Shown: positions 50,195-61,346, counted from the stretch's first letter. The stretch: 64,000 nt of DNA from Pratylenchus scribneri (GCA_030063045.1 JAQSEB010000021.1:62001-126000); one strand, 5' to 3'. Notes: generated from the letters alone by a model not told the origin. Numbers and translations are program-made.

Positions 50195-50545
50195 TGTCGA
50201 CAAAATTACATTCTTTTGTCGACAAACTTATAACGGTTTAGGGAGTGATTTTCACCAATCAAACCATTTAGCATATTTGTAGAGCTCATTGTGAGTTGAG
50301 ATGAGTCGATTCATAGTTTGTCGGATTTGGTCTAAACCTAAATGAGTTAAACCACTTAAACCATTTTTCATTTTTTTTGTTTAAAAAGCACTTAGTTTCA
50401 GGCCAAATCAGACAAAACAAATTATATGCGTCTCAATTTGCTCTACAAATATGCTAAATGGTTTAACTGGTGAAAATCTCTTGCCAAACCGTTATTCAAA
50501 AGAATTAACTTCGACAAAATAATGCATTTTGTCGACAAAAAATTT
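50195..50545. mobile_element. palindromic element with GTCGACAAA ends, copy 2
   Basis: TTTTTGTCGACAAAATTACA and CTTATAACGGTTTAGG on the left mirror AAACCGTTATTCAAAAG and GCATTTTGTCGACAAAAAAT on the right. Same layout as 47949-48303 with moderate divergence. Confidence 0.7.
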
Positions 50546-50998
50546 TTTCTCTAAATTAAAAAAAAATTGCATATATTCAAATAAAATCAACATTCATACA
50601 TTTTACATTTGATCTTCGTATCCTCTACTTTACATTACCATATATGGTTAATCTTTTTTTTCAAATTATGCAAATTTATGCCCAATTCCCCCTTGCTCTA
50701 ATCAAATATTCCCTCCAATTGGATTTGCGTATTTCCGGTGTCCTCTCACACATCTACGGGATGTATCAATATTTGTCAATTTGATGAAATTTTGGTTTAA
50801 ATTTAAATTTACATCCTCCTGTCCAAATATTTCAATCAAATTTATGCGCATAATTGTAGTTTATAATTTCACCTAAAATTCCCCATAAATTTCCGATATA
50901 AATATTGGCTCATTTTCGAAGGAATTCATCATTCAAAAATTTCATAAAATATTTTAAACATTTTCCTCCCCTTTTTAGCACCACAAATCATCGTCACA

Positions 50999-53764
50999 AT
51001 GTCTCCGTATTCCTTCCTTTTCGCTGCTATTTTTCTGATGGCAATTCAAATTCACCATTCAATGGGCCAAAATGCCTCCAATGATTCATCTGATCCAGCC
51101 GCTGATCAACTCGTTGAATTTTTGGAATCCAAACCCAATCCGGAGATGATGACCACTTCATGGGGTGCCCCAGTCTCAACCAAAACCGCTGTTTTGACCG
51201 CCGGACCCCGTGGCCCGATTCTCCTCCAAGATGTGGTCTATTTGGATGAAATGTCCCATTTCGATCGGGAACGCATCCCGGAACGAGTGGTAAGCAATGA
51301 TGGAAGTCCATATTTAATTAGGCCAATATCTCAGTCAGTCAGCATTCTTAAAAGTGGTTAAAATAAATTCGATTCTGATATTTTCTCCTCCAATACACAT
51401 ATCTCACCTAAAATTTGATTTGCATTAAAATCCTAATAAATTTCTTCATTCAGGTCCATGCCCACGGCTCCGGTGCCCATGGAGTATTTGAAGTCACCCA
51501 TGACATCACCCAATACACGAAAGCAAAAATATTTTCGGAAATTGGCAAGAAAACTCCCTGCTTTTTCCGTTTCTCCACGGTCGCCGGCGAAATGGGCAGT
51601 GCCGACACTGTTCGCGACCCACGGGGATTTGCCATGAAATATTACACGGAGGAGGGAAATTGGGATTTGGTCGGCAACAATGCGCCCATTTTCTTCATTC
51701 GTGACCCAATCCTCTTCCCCAGCTTCATTCATTCCCAAAAGAGGAATCCTCGAACGAATTTGCATGACCCAAATATGGTCTGGGACTTTTGGTCACAGCG
51801 ACCGGAAGCCGTCCACATGATTATGCGAATTTTCTCCGATTTGGGCACCCCGGATGGATACAGGAAAATGGATGGATTCGGATCGCACACTTTTAAATTG
51901 GTCAGTAAAAATTGGACTAGTGGCTTTCGGTTAAACTCACAAACATGGTAAAACAGGATTTCGGTTATCTACCTAGATTTTTTTTTGGGTCAACTGAGGA
52001 AAAGTTCAGGTGACACCTTGGTTCATCAGGTATAGAGTTATGGTCATTCGGGGATATATTATCATCTTACTTATTCATAGAACCTTAATTCTAATCAAAT
52101 ATAAGATGGACTCTTCATTTCTTAAGCATCTGGCGGCGGTAAATACCAAAATGGATCAAAATGAAATTTAATTTACAGGTGAATGCGAATGGAACAGCCG
52201 TGTTCTGCAAATTCCATTTGAAAACACAACAAGGCGTACACAATTTGACGGCTGCCCAAGCCAGAAATTTGACTGCCGAGGCACCCGACTACGCACAACG
52301 AGATTTGTACAATGCAATTGAAAATGGCGATTTCCCAAAATGGGACATGAAAATTCAAGTAATTTACAAAAACAATTTACTAAATATTATTTTATTCCTT
52401 ATTAGGTGATGACCTTTGAAGAGGCCGCCGTCCATCGATGGAATCCATTCGATGTGACCAAAATTTGGCTCGAGAGTGAATTTCCTTTGATCCCTGTTGG
52501 CACTGTCACTTTGAATCGGAATCCGGAAAACTATTTTGAAGAGGTTGAGCACAGGCATGACCACGGCTACAATTTTTCTATAGCCGTAGCCGTTTTAGCC
52601 GTGGCTATTTCATAGCCGTAGCCGCCCGTAGCCGCCTATTTTTTGAAATTTTATAGCCGTAGCCGCCCGCGGCTAGCCGCGGTTAGCCGTATTTTAGAAA
52701 AAAATTTTTTTGATCAAAATAATTTTTAAAAAATAGTCCAGAAAAGAAAAAATAGGCAAAAAATTATCCCGCTGGGAAAATTTTGCAAATTATTTACCAA
52801 AAATTTTAAAATAATGTCAAAAATTTGTAAATTAAAAAAATAATAAATATTGATGGAGGGAATTTTAAGAAAAGTTCTTTAAAAAATAGAAAATTTGTGG
52901 ATGGCGGCTATCCCGCGGCTAACCGCGGCTATGGGTTTATAGCCGTTAGCCGCCCTTTAGCCGTCAAATTTTCAAAATTTGTAGCCGTTAGCCGCCCGTA
53001 GCCGCGGCTAGCCGCGGTTAACCGCGGCTTAGCCGTAGCCGTGGTCATGCCTGGTTGAGCAGGCAGCATTCGCCCCGGCACGGATGGTCCCCGGCATTGA
53101 GGCATCCCCGGACAAAATGCTCCAAGGCCGTCTGTTCGCCTATCCGGACACTCAATTGCATCGATTGGGTGTGAATTTCATGAAATTGCCAATCAATTGT
53201 CCATTCCGTGTGAACAACACCCAAATTAATGGATATATGCGATTTGATGGGAATGAGGGCGGTGCCCCCGTCTACCATCCAAACACATTCAATGGCCCTC
53301 AGATTACCGGGGAACCTGATTCAGCTTGGACGATCCAAAATGTCACCGTTGCCAGATTTGAATCGGGGGATGATGCAAACTACGATCAACCAGCATTGAT
53401 GTGGAATAATGTGGGTTTTGGGTATTTGGTACTATTGTAATTTAGGTGCTGGAAGAGATAAGGATGAGGATGATGAAGAATATGCCGAAGAAGATTATAT
53501 CAGCTTCATCTCTTCTTCTTCATCATCATTATCCTCACCCTTTTCTCGTCCATCCTGTAAACTGCAATATACCAAAGGATATTTTAATTAATTTTTGATT
53601 AAATTCATTAGGATTTGGACGAGGAAGCTCGAAACCATCTAGTGGAAAACATTGCCGGCTCATTGAGTGGTGCATTGCCTCGCATTCAAGAATTGATGGT
53701 TGAACATTTCAGTCAAGTGAATGAAACATTCGGCCAACAATTGGAAGAAGCATTGGGACTTTAA
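50999..53764 (+). CDS. secreted-type catalase interrupted by a MITE in exon 4
   Basis: Heme catalase, breaking down hydrogen peroxide. Exons 50999-51289, 51454-51900, 52179-52358, 52406-53410 (containing the MITE 52552-53053) and 53612-53764 are clear; 53446-53556 is an optional low-complexity exon that also keeps phase. Conserved blocks: [20 protein letters not shown] (distal His), [20 protein letters not shown] (distal Asn), [19 protein letters not shown], and [14 protein letters not shown] (heme-ligand Tyr). Unlike peroxisomal nematode catalases it starts with a signal-peptide-like sequence ([20 protein letters not shown]), so it may be exported. The MITE hits the highly conserved EVEQAAF block. 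Read through, it destroys the enzyme. If spliced at GTTGAG (52544) and GAGCAG (53062), the frame is restored minus Val-Glu-Gln. Total about 520-558 residues without the MITE. Confidence 0.9.
51955..52125. repeat. dispersed repeat in catalase intron 2
   Basis: TTTTTGGGTCAACTGAGG and GGTTCATCAGGTATAGAGTTA resemble the interiors of 32998-33183 and 35836-36031. Clear terminal arms were not found, so it may be a truncated copy. Confidence 0.4.
52552..53053. mobile_element. hAT-type foldback MITE, copy 3, inside catalase exon 4
   Basis: The ends are CAGGCATGACCACGGCTAC / GTAGCCGTGGTCATGCCTG, identical to the other two copies. The target duplication is GTTGAGCA (52544-52551 and 53054-53061). The left duplication begins with GT after GAAGAG, and the right duplication followed by G gives GAGCAG. 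The whole insert can therefore be bounded as a 519-base GT-AG segment. Very close to copy 2 in sequence, hence recent. Confidence 0.95.
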
Positions 53765-53958
53765 TATATAATTTCCAATTGTCATTTTAATATGATTTTT
53801 GTGTTTTATTTGGAGATGAAAATTCTGGGTCAATCTATGATAAATTTTATTTGTATGGATTGATTTCAATAATTTTATCAACAAATTGACAATTTATTTC
53901 AATTCCATTCAAACCAAATTCATAATTAATTGAAAAAAAGCAAAAGAATATTCTAAAT

Positions 53959-56532
53959 TCAATCAATTTCGCAAACACCCGTCCATTGGCAAATTTGATC
54001 GGCAATTGATGAGCCAAAAGTGTGCGCTTCCCAGTCAAAAGCTAAAAAAAAGAAAAATATCGATAAAAAATTTTAATTTATTTTACCTGAAATTTTTCGA
54101 GGAATTTTCATTAATGGTGAATTTTTATGGCAAATTCCGGAAGATTCCCCTTGGGAATGGATTCCCAATAAAACATTTCTGGTCTCGCCATTTTTTTTCG
54201 TTATTTGGCCAATTAATGGTCCACCACTGTCGCCCTAAAATTAATGAATATTTAAAAAGTTTTTTAGATTGTAATTTTTAAATTCAACTAAAATTTTTAT
54301 ATTACCCAGAGATAATTGATTAAACATATAATTGGTCAAAATGTTATGGCAAAAAAGAATTAAGTATTTGTATGTTATCCTCCCGGTCTAGAATTGAAAA
54401 TTTTTTTTGAGATTCTTATTCTATTATCCATATTTAGTTATAAAATGATGAAAAACATGATTTTAAGTGATTTTAGGATTGAACAATTTTGGGTTAATTT
54501 AAAAGTATTTTTGGAAAAAAAATCAGGACCGGGATAACATAAAGTAACGAAAACTGTCCATAGATTATTTTGCTATTTATTTTTGTTTATTTTTTATTTT
54601 TCAATTAAATTCACTAATTCCTTCTTTTAATTTTAAACAACACAATAAAATCATAGGGGCTGTAAAAATACTTCCCAACTAAATTTGTTAAAGCACTGCA
54701 ATTTTAATTGATTTTTAGTACAGTGCAAATTGTTGGCATTAGTTTTGAATTTGGTTGATCATGTAGTATTCCACGGGTGATGATTGTTCCTTCGAATGTT
54801 TTATTCGAAATTCTATTTTCATTATTTTTATCGGATTCCAAATAATTTGTTGGAATAATGGCCAATACTTTTCCATATTTATAGCGAAGAACGTAGCTAT
54901 GAGATTCGGCTGGAATTTAAAATGGAATGAAATTATTTTAATTGGAATTCATCAAAACGAACTTTCATCACGGCCCCAGCCAATGTCCATAACAATTTTG
55001 CTATTTAATTTATTCTTCAAATTTGATACAATGCAAATTGGTTTCGTATTTTCATCGAACTGTGAAAAAATTATTTAAAATTTTTTAATGAAATAATTAA
55101 ATTTAATTGAAAATTGACCAAATTAAAGAATGCTTTAGCATTAATAAATTCAAACAATTTTTTAAATATAGAATTTTTTTTAAAGCAATCTTTCAAATTT
55201 AATACAATTTTAAATAAACATTTATTCCCTTATTTAAGAAATAAAATTTAAAAAACAAACTTTGATTTTGTCTTCCAATTCCAATATTACAAAATCATAT
55301 GCTGGATTTCGGCAATTTTGTTGAATTGGTTTCATTGGGATGAACATTTTGGTCACCCTTGTTATCTCCATCCAATGGGACGAGTTTTCCTCCGGAATTT
55401 CACAATTTCTCATTTCATTTTCAGTGCATTTCAAATTTATGCCTCCATAGGCAATCACATATTCATAGATTTTGTTAAGCGATGATTGCCTTAAAAATTA
55501 ATTTTTTATTAAATTTATTGAGAATAATCCAAAAAATAAAAATTGAATATTTTAATCTTTTTCAATATTTTTGGATATTTTTATATAAATTAATTTAAAG
55601 GTTAATCTATTTCTATTTTTAGATGAATAAAATGAAATTAAGACTATTGTGCCTTGTGTACGAAAGAGTATTTTTGATATTTTTCGAAGCTCAGATATGA
55701 AGTATTTATTAGGTGTAATGGTACAAAATGATATCAAAAAATATATTTAATTTTTTTTAATTTTAGCAAAAATATGGCCAAAAAGATGTCATATATAGTA
55801 TATGGTCATAATCATAATTTTCAAACAAAACGTTTATTATTATTTTATAGGTGATAAAAAGTTTTTTTAAATTTATTTTCACGAGTATTCGAGTCCTATT
55901 ATAGTCCCTAATTGTCATATACTATATTAATATTATATTCATATAACCATTAGTAATAGTTTTGTGAAAATATTTATGATAATTATTTTTAATTTTGAAT
56001 AATTTAATTGAAAAAAAGGAAATAATTTTTCCAAATTTTAAAATAATAATACATGCAATCTGTATGAATATTCATAATGCAATGTGCCGATATTATTGCA
56101 TGTTTTTGGCTAATCAACGATCCAGTGCATTGCAAATGTAATTTCGATTTTTTAATGGGCTGCTTTAATTGAATAAGTAATGCAATGGCCCAGGGGAATT
56201 GACCAGTTTCGGCCTCCATTCCGCCCATTATTTTGAATACTTTCAAATTTTTGAATATATTAATTAATATTTTGGCCATTCACCTCTTCTAGTATGATTG
56301 GAATTGGATTGGCCACAAATTTTCTGGACTTCTTCATTTTCGGTCACATTAATTTTAGTCAATTGCATTTGATTTTCTATCAAATAAATTATTTAAATAT
56401 TTATTATTTTAAAAACTTACTTTTAAGAGAATGAAAAAATCCAAAATATTTATATTTCACTTTGTTTGTAGATGATGCCAAAATAATGGAAAAAATAATT
56501 AATATGGAAAATTTCAACCAAAATTTGTTCAT
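53959..56532 (-). CDS. chymotrypsin-fold serine protease, secreted
   Basis: On the minus strand eight exons can be placed: 56532-56421, about 56376-56284, 56239-56053, 55489-55261, 55059-54963, 54909-54722, 54234-54087, 54041-53959. An N-terminal signal peptide or anchor (about residues 5-22) precedes a short pro-segment with KICGQS. The protease domain begins at IMGGMEAETGQFPWA. Catalytic His is in IISAHC, Asp in YDFVILELE and Ser in GDSGGPLIG, so the S1A triad is complete. The position that is Asp in trypsin (six before the Ser) reads Thr (MPTICTGDSGG), so trypsin-type Arg/Lys specificity is not expected. The C-terminus ends CQWAGVCEID. Junction phases were checked at the ends but not at every exon. 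It converges on the catalase with about 195 bases between stops. Confidence 0.85.
54355..54545. repeat. dispersed repeat, copy B, in serine protease intron
   Basis: GAAAATTTTTTTTGAGATTC and GATGAAAAACATGATTTTA match 27604-27780 in order. An opposed CCGGTCTAGAA / AGGACCGGGATAACAT pair suggests this copy is a complete palindromic element. Confidence 0.6.
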
Positions 56533-56933
56533 TCTTGCCTACATAAATATGCATTATTATTAAATAGAAAATTAAATTATTGATGAAAATTCATTTTATT
56601 CCAAAAAATGATTCATCAAATTTCGGTAGAAAATGAATTAAATTTTATTGAATGAAATTTTCAATATAATTAATATTTATAACAGATCAATGAGCATTTA
56701 AATAATTTATTTTGATATGGTATTATGAAAAAATAAAATAGCTTTTAAAGGAATCGGCATTATCGAATATAATTAAGTAAACCGATTTTTTGCCACAAAA
56801 ATTAAATAAACAATCAAAATCCTTTTATTTGAAAATAATAATTCCAGTACAAAAATGATCCTTGACTTCATTCTTTTTCTTTAATAATCATAATTAATGC
56901 TGCAAGATAAGAGATAAGATAACTAGAGATCGG
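56533..56933. other. upstream region of the serine protease, no gene seen
   Basis: AT-rich; it should hold the protease promoter on the minus strand. A phrase AAAATGATCCTTGACTTCATTC (56852) is echoed at 62917 (AAATGATTCTTGACATCATCC); the meaning is unknown. Confidence 0.35.
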
Positions 56934-58325
56934 ATCGAGACGAGATCTCGACCGAGATTTTCTGAGATCTCGTCTCGAAAAGTATCGAGATCTCGGATTT
57001 GAGATCTCGCTCGAACTTTTTTGAGATTTTATCGAGATTCATCGAGATCGAGATTTTTCGAGATCTCGAACCCGAGATCTCGCTCGAACTTTTCTCAGAA
57101 ATAAATCTCGAAAAAAAATCTCGAACGAAAAAATTTTGGTTCATATTTTTCACTGCGCGGCCATTTTTGGCAAAAATTTTTCGCTGAGCGGCCATTTTTG
57201 GCATTAAATTTTCGCTGCGCGGCCATTTTTTGTTTGATTTTTCATGTTGATGTAATTTAAAGCTTTTATTTGTATATTTTTCAACGCAAATTTCTAAACA
57301 CATCAAATTACAAGTCGAATAAAATATTAAAATTTTTTATTCCTTCTTAATTTTAAGCGTGTTGGGTTGGTTAACCGAAATTTGCGGCTCCGAAATTTGC
57401 GGCCCCGAATTTTGCGGCTCTTACCAAAAACGAATTTTGCGGCTCGAAATTTGCGGCCCCGAAATTTGCGGCCCCGAATTTTGCGGCTCTTACCAAAAAC
57501 GAAATTTGCGGCCCGAATTTTGCTGCCCTTACCGAAAACGAAATTTGCGGCCTATACCAAAAATCATTAAAAAATTAATATAGCGACTAATCAATATAAC
57601 AAAGTGTAAAATAATCACGCTAATGTCCGGAAATTAATTTTTAATATTATTTTACTTTTTTTTCTTTTTCCTCTGAATGTTGAGCCCGATCTTAAAGGCA
57701 ACCTAACCCAAATGCCTTCTTTAGGGTAAAATAATTATAAATAATGAGTGAAGTGAATTTGATTCGGTAAGTAAATTATATTGTTATGGATAAAAATTTA
57801 TCTTTTCTATAATTTTACACTTTGTTATAATAATTTGTGACTATATTATTTTTTAAAATCATTTTTTGGTAAAAGCCGCAAAATTCGGGCCGCAAATTTC
57901 GTTTTTGGTAAGAGCCGCAAAATTCGGGACCGCAATATTCGGAGCCGCAATGTTCGGGCCGCAAAATTCGTTTTTGGTAAGGGCCGCAAATTTCGGAGCC
58001 GCAAATTTCGGGGCCGCAAATTTCGGGGCCGCAAATTTCGGAGCCGCAAATTTCGGGGCCGCAAATTTCGCCACACCGTTGGTCTTTTGCTAGGATTTTG
58101 GATGCGAATGTCAAGCTTTTTACATTTTGGAGATGGCACCTTTGAATTTAATTTATTTTTGATTCATTACAAAAAAAATTCGGAAAAAAAATGTTGAAAA
58201 TTAATTTTTAAAAATTTGTAATCTCGATCTCGATCTCGAACATTTTTAGTTAGAGATTTATCGAGATCGAGATTTATCGAGATCTCGAACACGAGATCTC
58301 GCTCGATGACCCTTGCCGATCTCTA
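56934..58325. mobile_element. 1.4-kb foldback element with AGAGATCGG ends
   Basis: The left arm starts TAGAGATCGGATCGAGACGA and is dense in CGAGATCTCG motifs. The right arm is its inverse and ends CCTTGCCGATCTCTA. Between them are GCGGCCATTTTT repeats (57158-57230) and a second nested foldback unit (57363-58085). No transposase frame was found; the open frames are repeat-encoded. Confidence 0.65.
57363..58085. repeat. inverted arrays of a GCGGCCCCGAAATTT unit
   Basis: About ten copies of AAATTTGCGGCCCCG / AAATTTGCGGCTCC run on the left (57376-57555), with ACCAAAAACGAA linkers. An inverted array of about eleven (GGGGCCGCAAATTTCG) runs on the right (57874-58070). About 320 bases of AT-rich DNA separate them. 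The arms could pair as a long hairpin. Apparent proteins (FAAPKFAAPKF type) come from the 15-base period. Confidence 0.85.
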
Positions 58326-58643
58326 AAGATAACACACGTTATTTTAGCGGTATTATACTGTATTTTAGGCAAACGTGCACAGAATTGTGGTCCCGCTGGG
58401 TTTTGATTTTAAAAATTAGGTAAAAACTTTTTTAGGAATAATTTGGTGCGCTGAGTACGAATCTAAGCTCAGATTTTTGACGGCATCGTGGTAAGATAAT
58501 GTGAACTCCTACCGTGGAAAAGCAAAGGGGGTACCAAGGGCATCTTTGGCGAAATTTTTTGCGGTCAATATATAGCTCATTCAACGCAGCTTGGAGAGAG
58601 GAGTAGAATGGTGTCATTTTTATATTAACTTGACTCAAAAATA
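58326..58643. other. intergenic, no gene seen
   Basis: Moderately less AT-rich stretch between the foldback element and the 179-bp satellite. No recognisable feature. Confidence 0.4.
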
Positions 58644-59358
58644 TAGGAAAAATTTCAAAATTTTGGTATAAAATTCTCTAATGAAATAGCCTATTGGTAA
58701 AATAATTTAAGGAATATAAGATTCTCCACCCTAAATGATATTTATATCCAATGATTGTATAAAAATCAAATGAAATTAGACTAATGATTTTTTGATTTGA
58801 AATTTTCAAGTTTGGACATATGTAGGAAAAATTTCAAAATTTTGGTATAAAATTCTCTAATGAAATAGCCTATTGGTAAAATAATTTAAGGAATATAAGA
58901 TTCTCCACCCTAAATGATATTTATATCCAATGATTGTATAAAAATCAAATGAAATTAGACTAATGATTTTTTGATTTGAAATTTTCAAGTTTGGACATAT
59001 GTAGGAAAAATTTCAAAATTTTGGTATAAAATTCTCTAATGAAATAGCCTATTGGTAAAATAATTTAAGGAATATAAGATTCTCCACCCTAAATGATATT
59101 TATATCCAATGATTGTATAAAAATCAAATGAAATTAGACTAATGATTTTTTGATTTGAAATTTTCAAGTTTGGACATATGTAGGAAAAATTTCAAAATTT
59201 TGGTATAAAATTCTCTAATGAAATAGCCTATTGGTAAAATAATTTAAGGAATATAAGATTCTCCACCCTAAATGATATTTATATCCAATGATTGTATAAA
59301 AATCAAATGAAATTAGACTAATGATTTTTTGATTTGAAATTTTCAAGTTTGGATATAT
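58644..59358 (+). repeat. 179-bp satellite, four near-identical copies
   Basis: Copies start at 58644, 58823, 59002 and 59181, each beginning TAGGAAAAATTTCAAAATTT. The first three look identical and the fourth loses homology at its end (GGATATATGTAAAAAAAATC). The unit is AT-rich and non-coding. A unit close to nucleosome length and high identity fit a satellite monomer. Confidence 0.95.
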
Positions 59359-60285
59359 GTAAAAAAAATCTTGAAAATTTTTGTGATGAATTTCTTATTT
59401 GAATTTTTTAATTAGCTTTTTAGAAAATAATTTATGGAGTAAAATAATACTTAAAATTTGCATATATATGAATAAAAGAAATATTAAAAATTAATATTTC
59501 AATAAAACGATATATTATTCTTATCCAATTTTTATCTAATTTTTTATGATTGTTTTAAAGCTTTATGTCTTCTTCGAATTTTTCGTTTCATGTTTAATAA
59601 ATGGGAATCAATCCAATGTACAGTTAGACAAAACAGGATTTTGCTTAAACTTTTTCTATTAAATGCCGAATTGTTGCATAATAAAAAGAGGAGATTTAAA
59701 TATTTGCCGTTAGAATCAGCAATTGCATTTTTATTTTTTCATTCCAATTTTAATATCAAAACAATTTATATGCTTTTAATGGCTTTTTGATTATAAATAA
59801 TTATTTCTGCCATTAATGAGTGAATTGTTGAAACTTGAAAGTGAAAAATTGATGAGCTATTTATCAGTGATAATTCGGTGCCACTGATTAATGGAAAAGG
59901 TGCTAATTGCCCCTCCTACTTGCTTCTATTGTATTGTTGGTGGCTGCCGGCCTTATCGTTTCTCTCGAAAATTTTGTTGAAATAATTGTTGGAAAAAAGG
60001 CGTTAAATAAATGTCGCTTTTTGTTTTTTATTGTGCTGTTGATGGTCTTTTATCTTTTCTCCCGATAATTTTAGGCTTGATCAGTGGATTCCGCCTTCCT
60101 TTTTGACCGTTCTTCTGTTCAACAGTCTCGCCTCTTTACTTATTGATTTTTTAAATTCTGTCTTTTATTTTGGCACGATTTATAAATTTTCTTTGGAATT
60201 AATTAAGAAATTAATTTAATTTTTATATTATAATTTTGGAAATTTATATTATTTTTAAATTTATAGATAAATTTAAATTATAAAA
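59359..60285. other. intergenic region, no gene seen
   Basis: AT-rich with short open frames that lack support. The last 150 bases should hold the promoter of the PPPDE gene; no clear TATA box or splice acceptor was picked out. Confidence 0.45.
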
Positions 60286-61346
60286 ATGCTGTGCAGTCAG
60301 TGTCATCTTGAAGGACACAACCGGCGGACATGTCCTCTGAATAATCAACACCAAATTTTTGTTATTACTTATGCCCTTGTGGCTCGAGTGAGATTTAATT
60401 TTTAAAATAAAATTTTTTAAATTTTTAGAATTTTCCTTTGCCCGGAGGTGGCCAAATACAAATTCAACTGCCAAACTTATTCCATCATGGAATTGCTGTG
60501 CATGGAAGGGGTGAAAAATTTAAATAAATTTAAATTTTATTTGGAAATAAATCTAAAATTATATTTTAAATTAAAGGAAAATTTATGATAAATTTTAAAT
60601 CTTTATATAATTATTTATTTAATTGTCAGAGTACGGGTATGGACGCCATGGCATCACTATTATCCCGCCTGGCACATTTTATAACCATTACAATCGCACT
60701 GGATACTGGCGAATCCAGTCAGTTAAAAATTTTTATATAAAAATTTCAAAATTTTCCAAAATATTATGACGGATTTGAACTGTCTAAAATAAAATAAATA
60801 TTATCCATTGACAATTTTGAATCGAAAAGCAATAAAATTTGGAGTTTGAGTTTTTAAATTGGAATTCGTAATAATTGGCTAAAAAAATTATTTTTCTTTT
60901 TTTCTAAATTGGTTTAATGATTTTTTAAGAATTGTGATTAAATAGTAATAAACCGATGCATAAATTATGGATTTACATAATTTTAAAAGAATTAGATTTT
61001 TTGTATTTGAAATTTTGGCTAAAATTTTTTATTTAGTGGTTATACCCCTTTGCCGGCACAATTCCAACTTGGCATAACAGTGCGTCAAATGGCTAACATT
61101 GTGAACCAATTGGCCAATGAGGGTTTTGTTGTTGGGCAGTATTGCTGTTTTCACAGGAATTGTGTAACATTTTGCCAGCAAATTATTGTGCAAATTTTCC
61201 GCCGCCATCGACGCGTGCCTCCTCCATTGGTTCAATGGTCACCCGAGGTCCAGCAATATCCATTTGATGCTATTAATCCAATCCTGAATGCCATTAATTT
61301 TTTTGCCCAACACAATGGTCCGCATCAGTGCGTGTTTCTTTCTTAA
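60286..61346 (+). CDS. PPPDE/DeSI-type peptidase with N-terminal zinc knuckle
   Basis: Four exons (60286-60387, 60429-60510, 60630-60717, 61037-61346) join in phase to 193 residues. Exon 1 encodes a CCHC zinc knuckle (CSQCHLEGHNRRTC, residues 3-16). The rest resembles the PPPDE fold of DeSI deSUMOylating isopeptidases. A catalytic-type His lies in LFHHGIAVHGREYGYGRHGI, followed by IIPPGTFYNHYNRTGYW and HGYTPLPAQF. The catalytic-type Cys is in HRNCVTFCQQI, where the family usually reads NCNxF. The final ~40 residues are Pro-rich then hydrophobic. Papain-like cleavage of ubiquitin-like conjugates is inferred from the fold; an LRAT/NlpC relative is the alternative. A zinc knuckle in front of a PPPDE domain is unusual as far as I know, and it depends on exon 1 belonging to this gene (splice phase agrees). 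Confidence 0.72.

Larger units (their letters stand above)
49049..50998. other. intergenic region with two hairpin elements, no gene seen
   Basis: AT-rich spacer between the V-ATPase proteolipid and the catalase. It contains the MITEs at 49531-49676 and 50195-50545. ATATAAATATTGG (50897) lies about 100 bases before the catalase ATG, and CCTTTTTAG (50970-50978) is a possible trans-splice acceptor. Confidence 0.5.

Noticed and set aside
51027..51765. Minus-strand frames opposite catalase exons 1 and 2
   Set aside because: They are antisense shadows of a strongly conserved catalase sequence.
53409..53591. Ser-rich 60-codon frame after catalase exon 4
   Set aside because: It runs across an intron and a possible optional exon; in this frame splicing into the last catalase exon would create a stop.
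57359..58139. Open frames encoding FAAPKFAAPKF or ICGPEICGSE repeats on both strands
   Set aside because: They are products of 15-base GC-rich repeat arrays in a foldback element, with no splice or start context.
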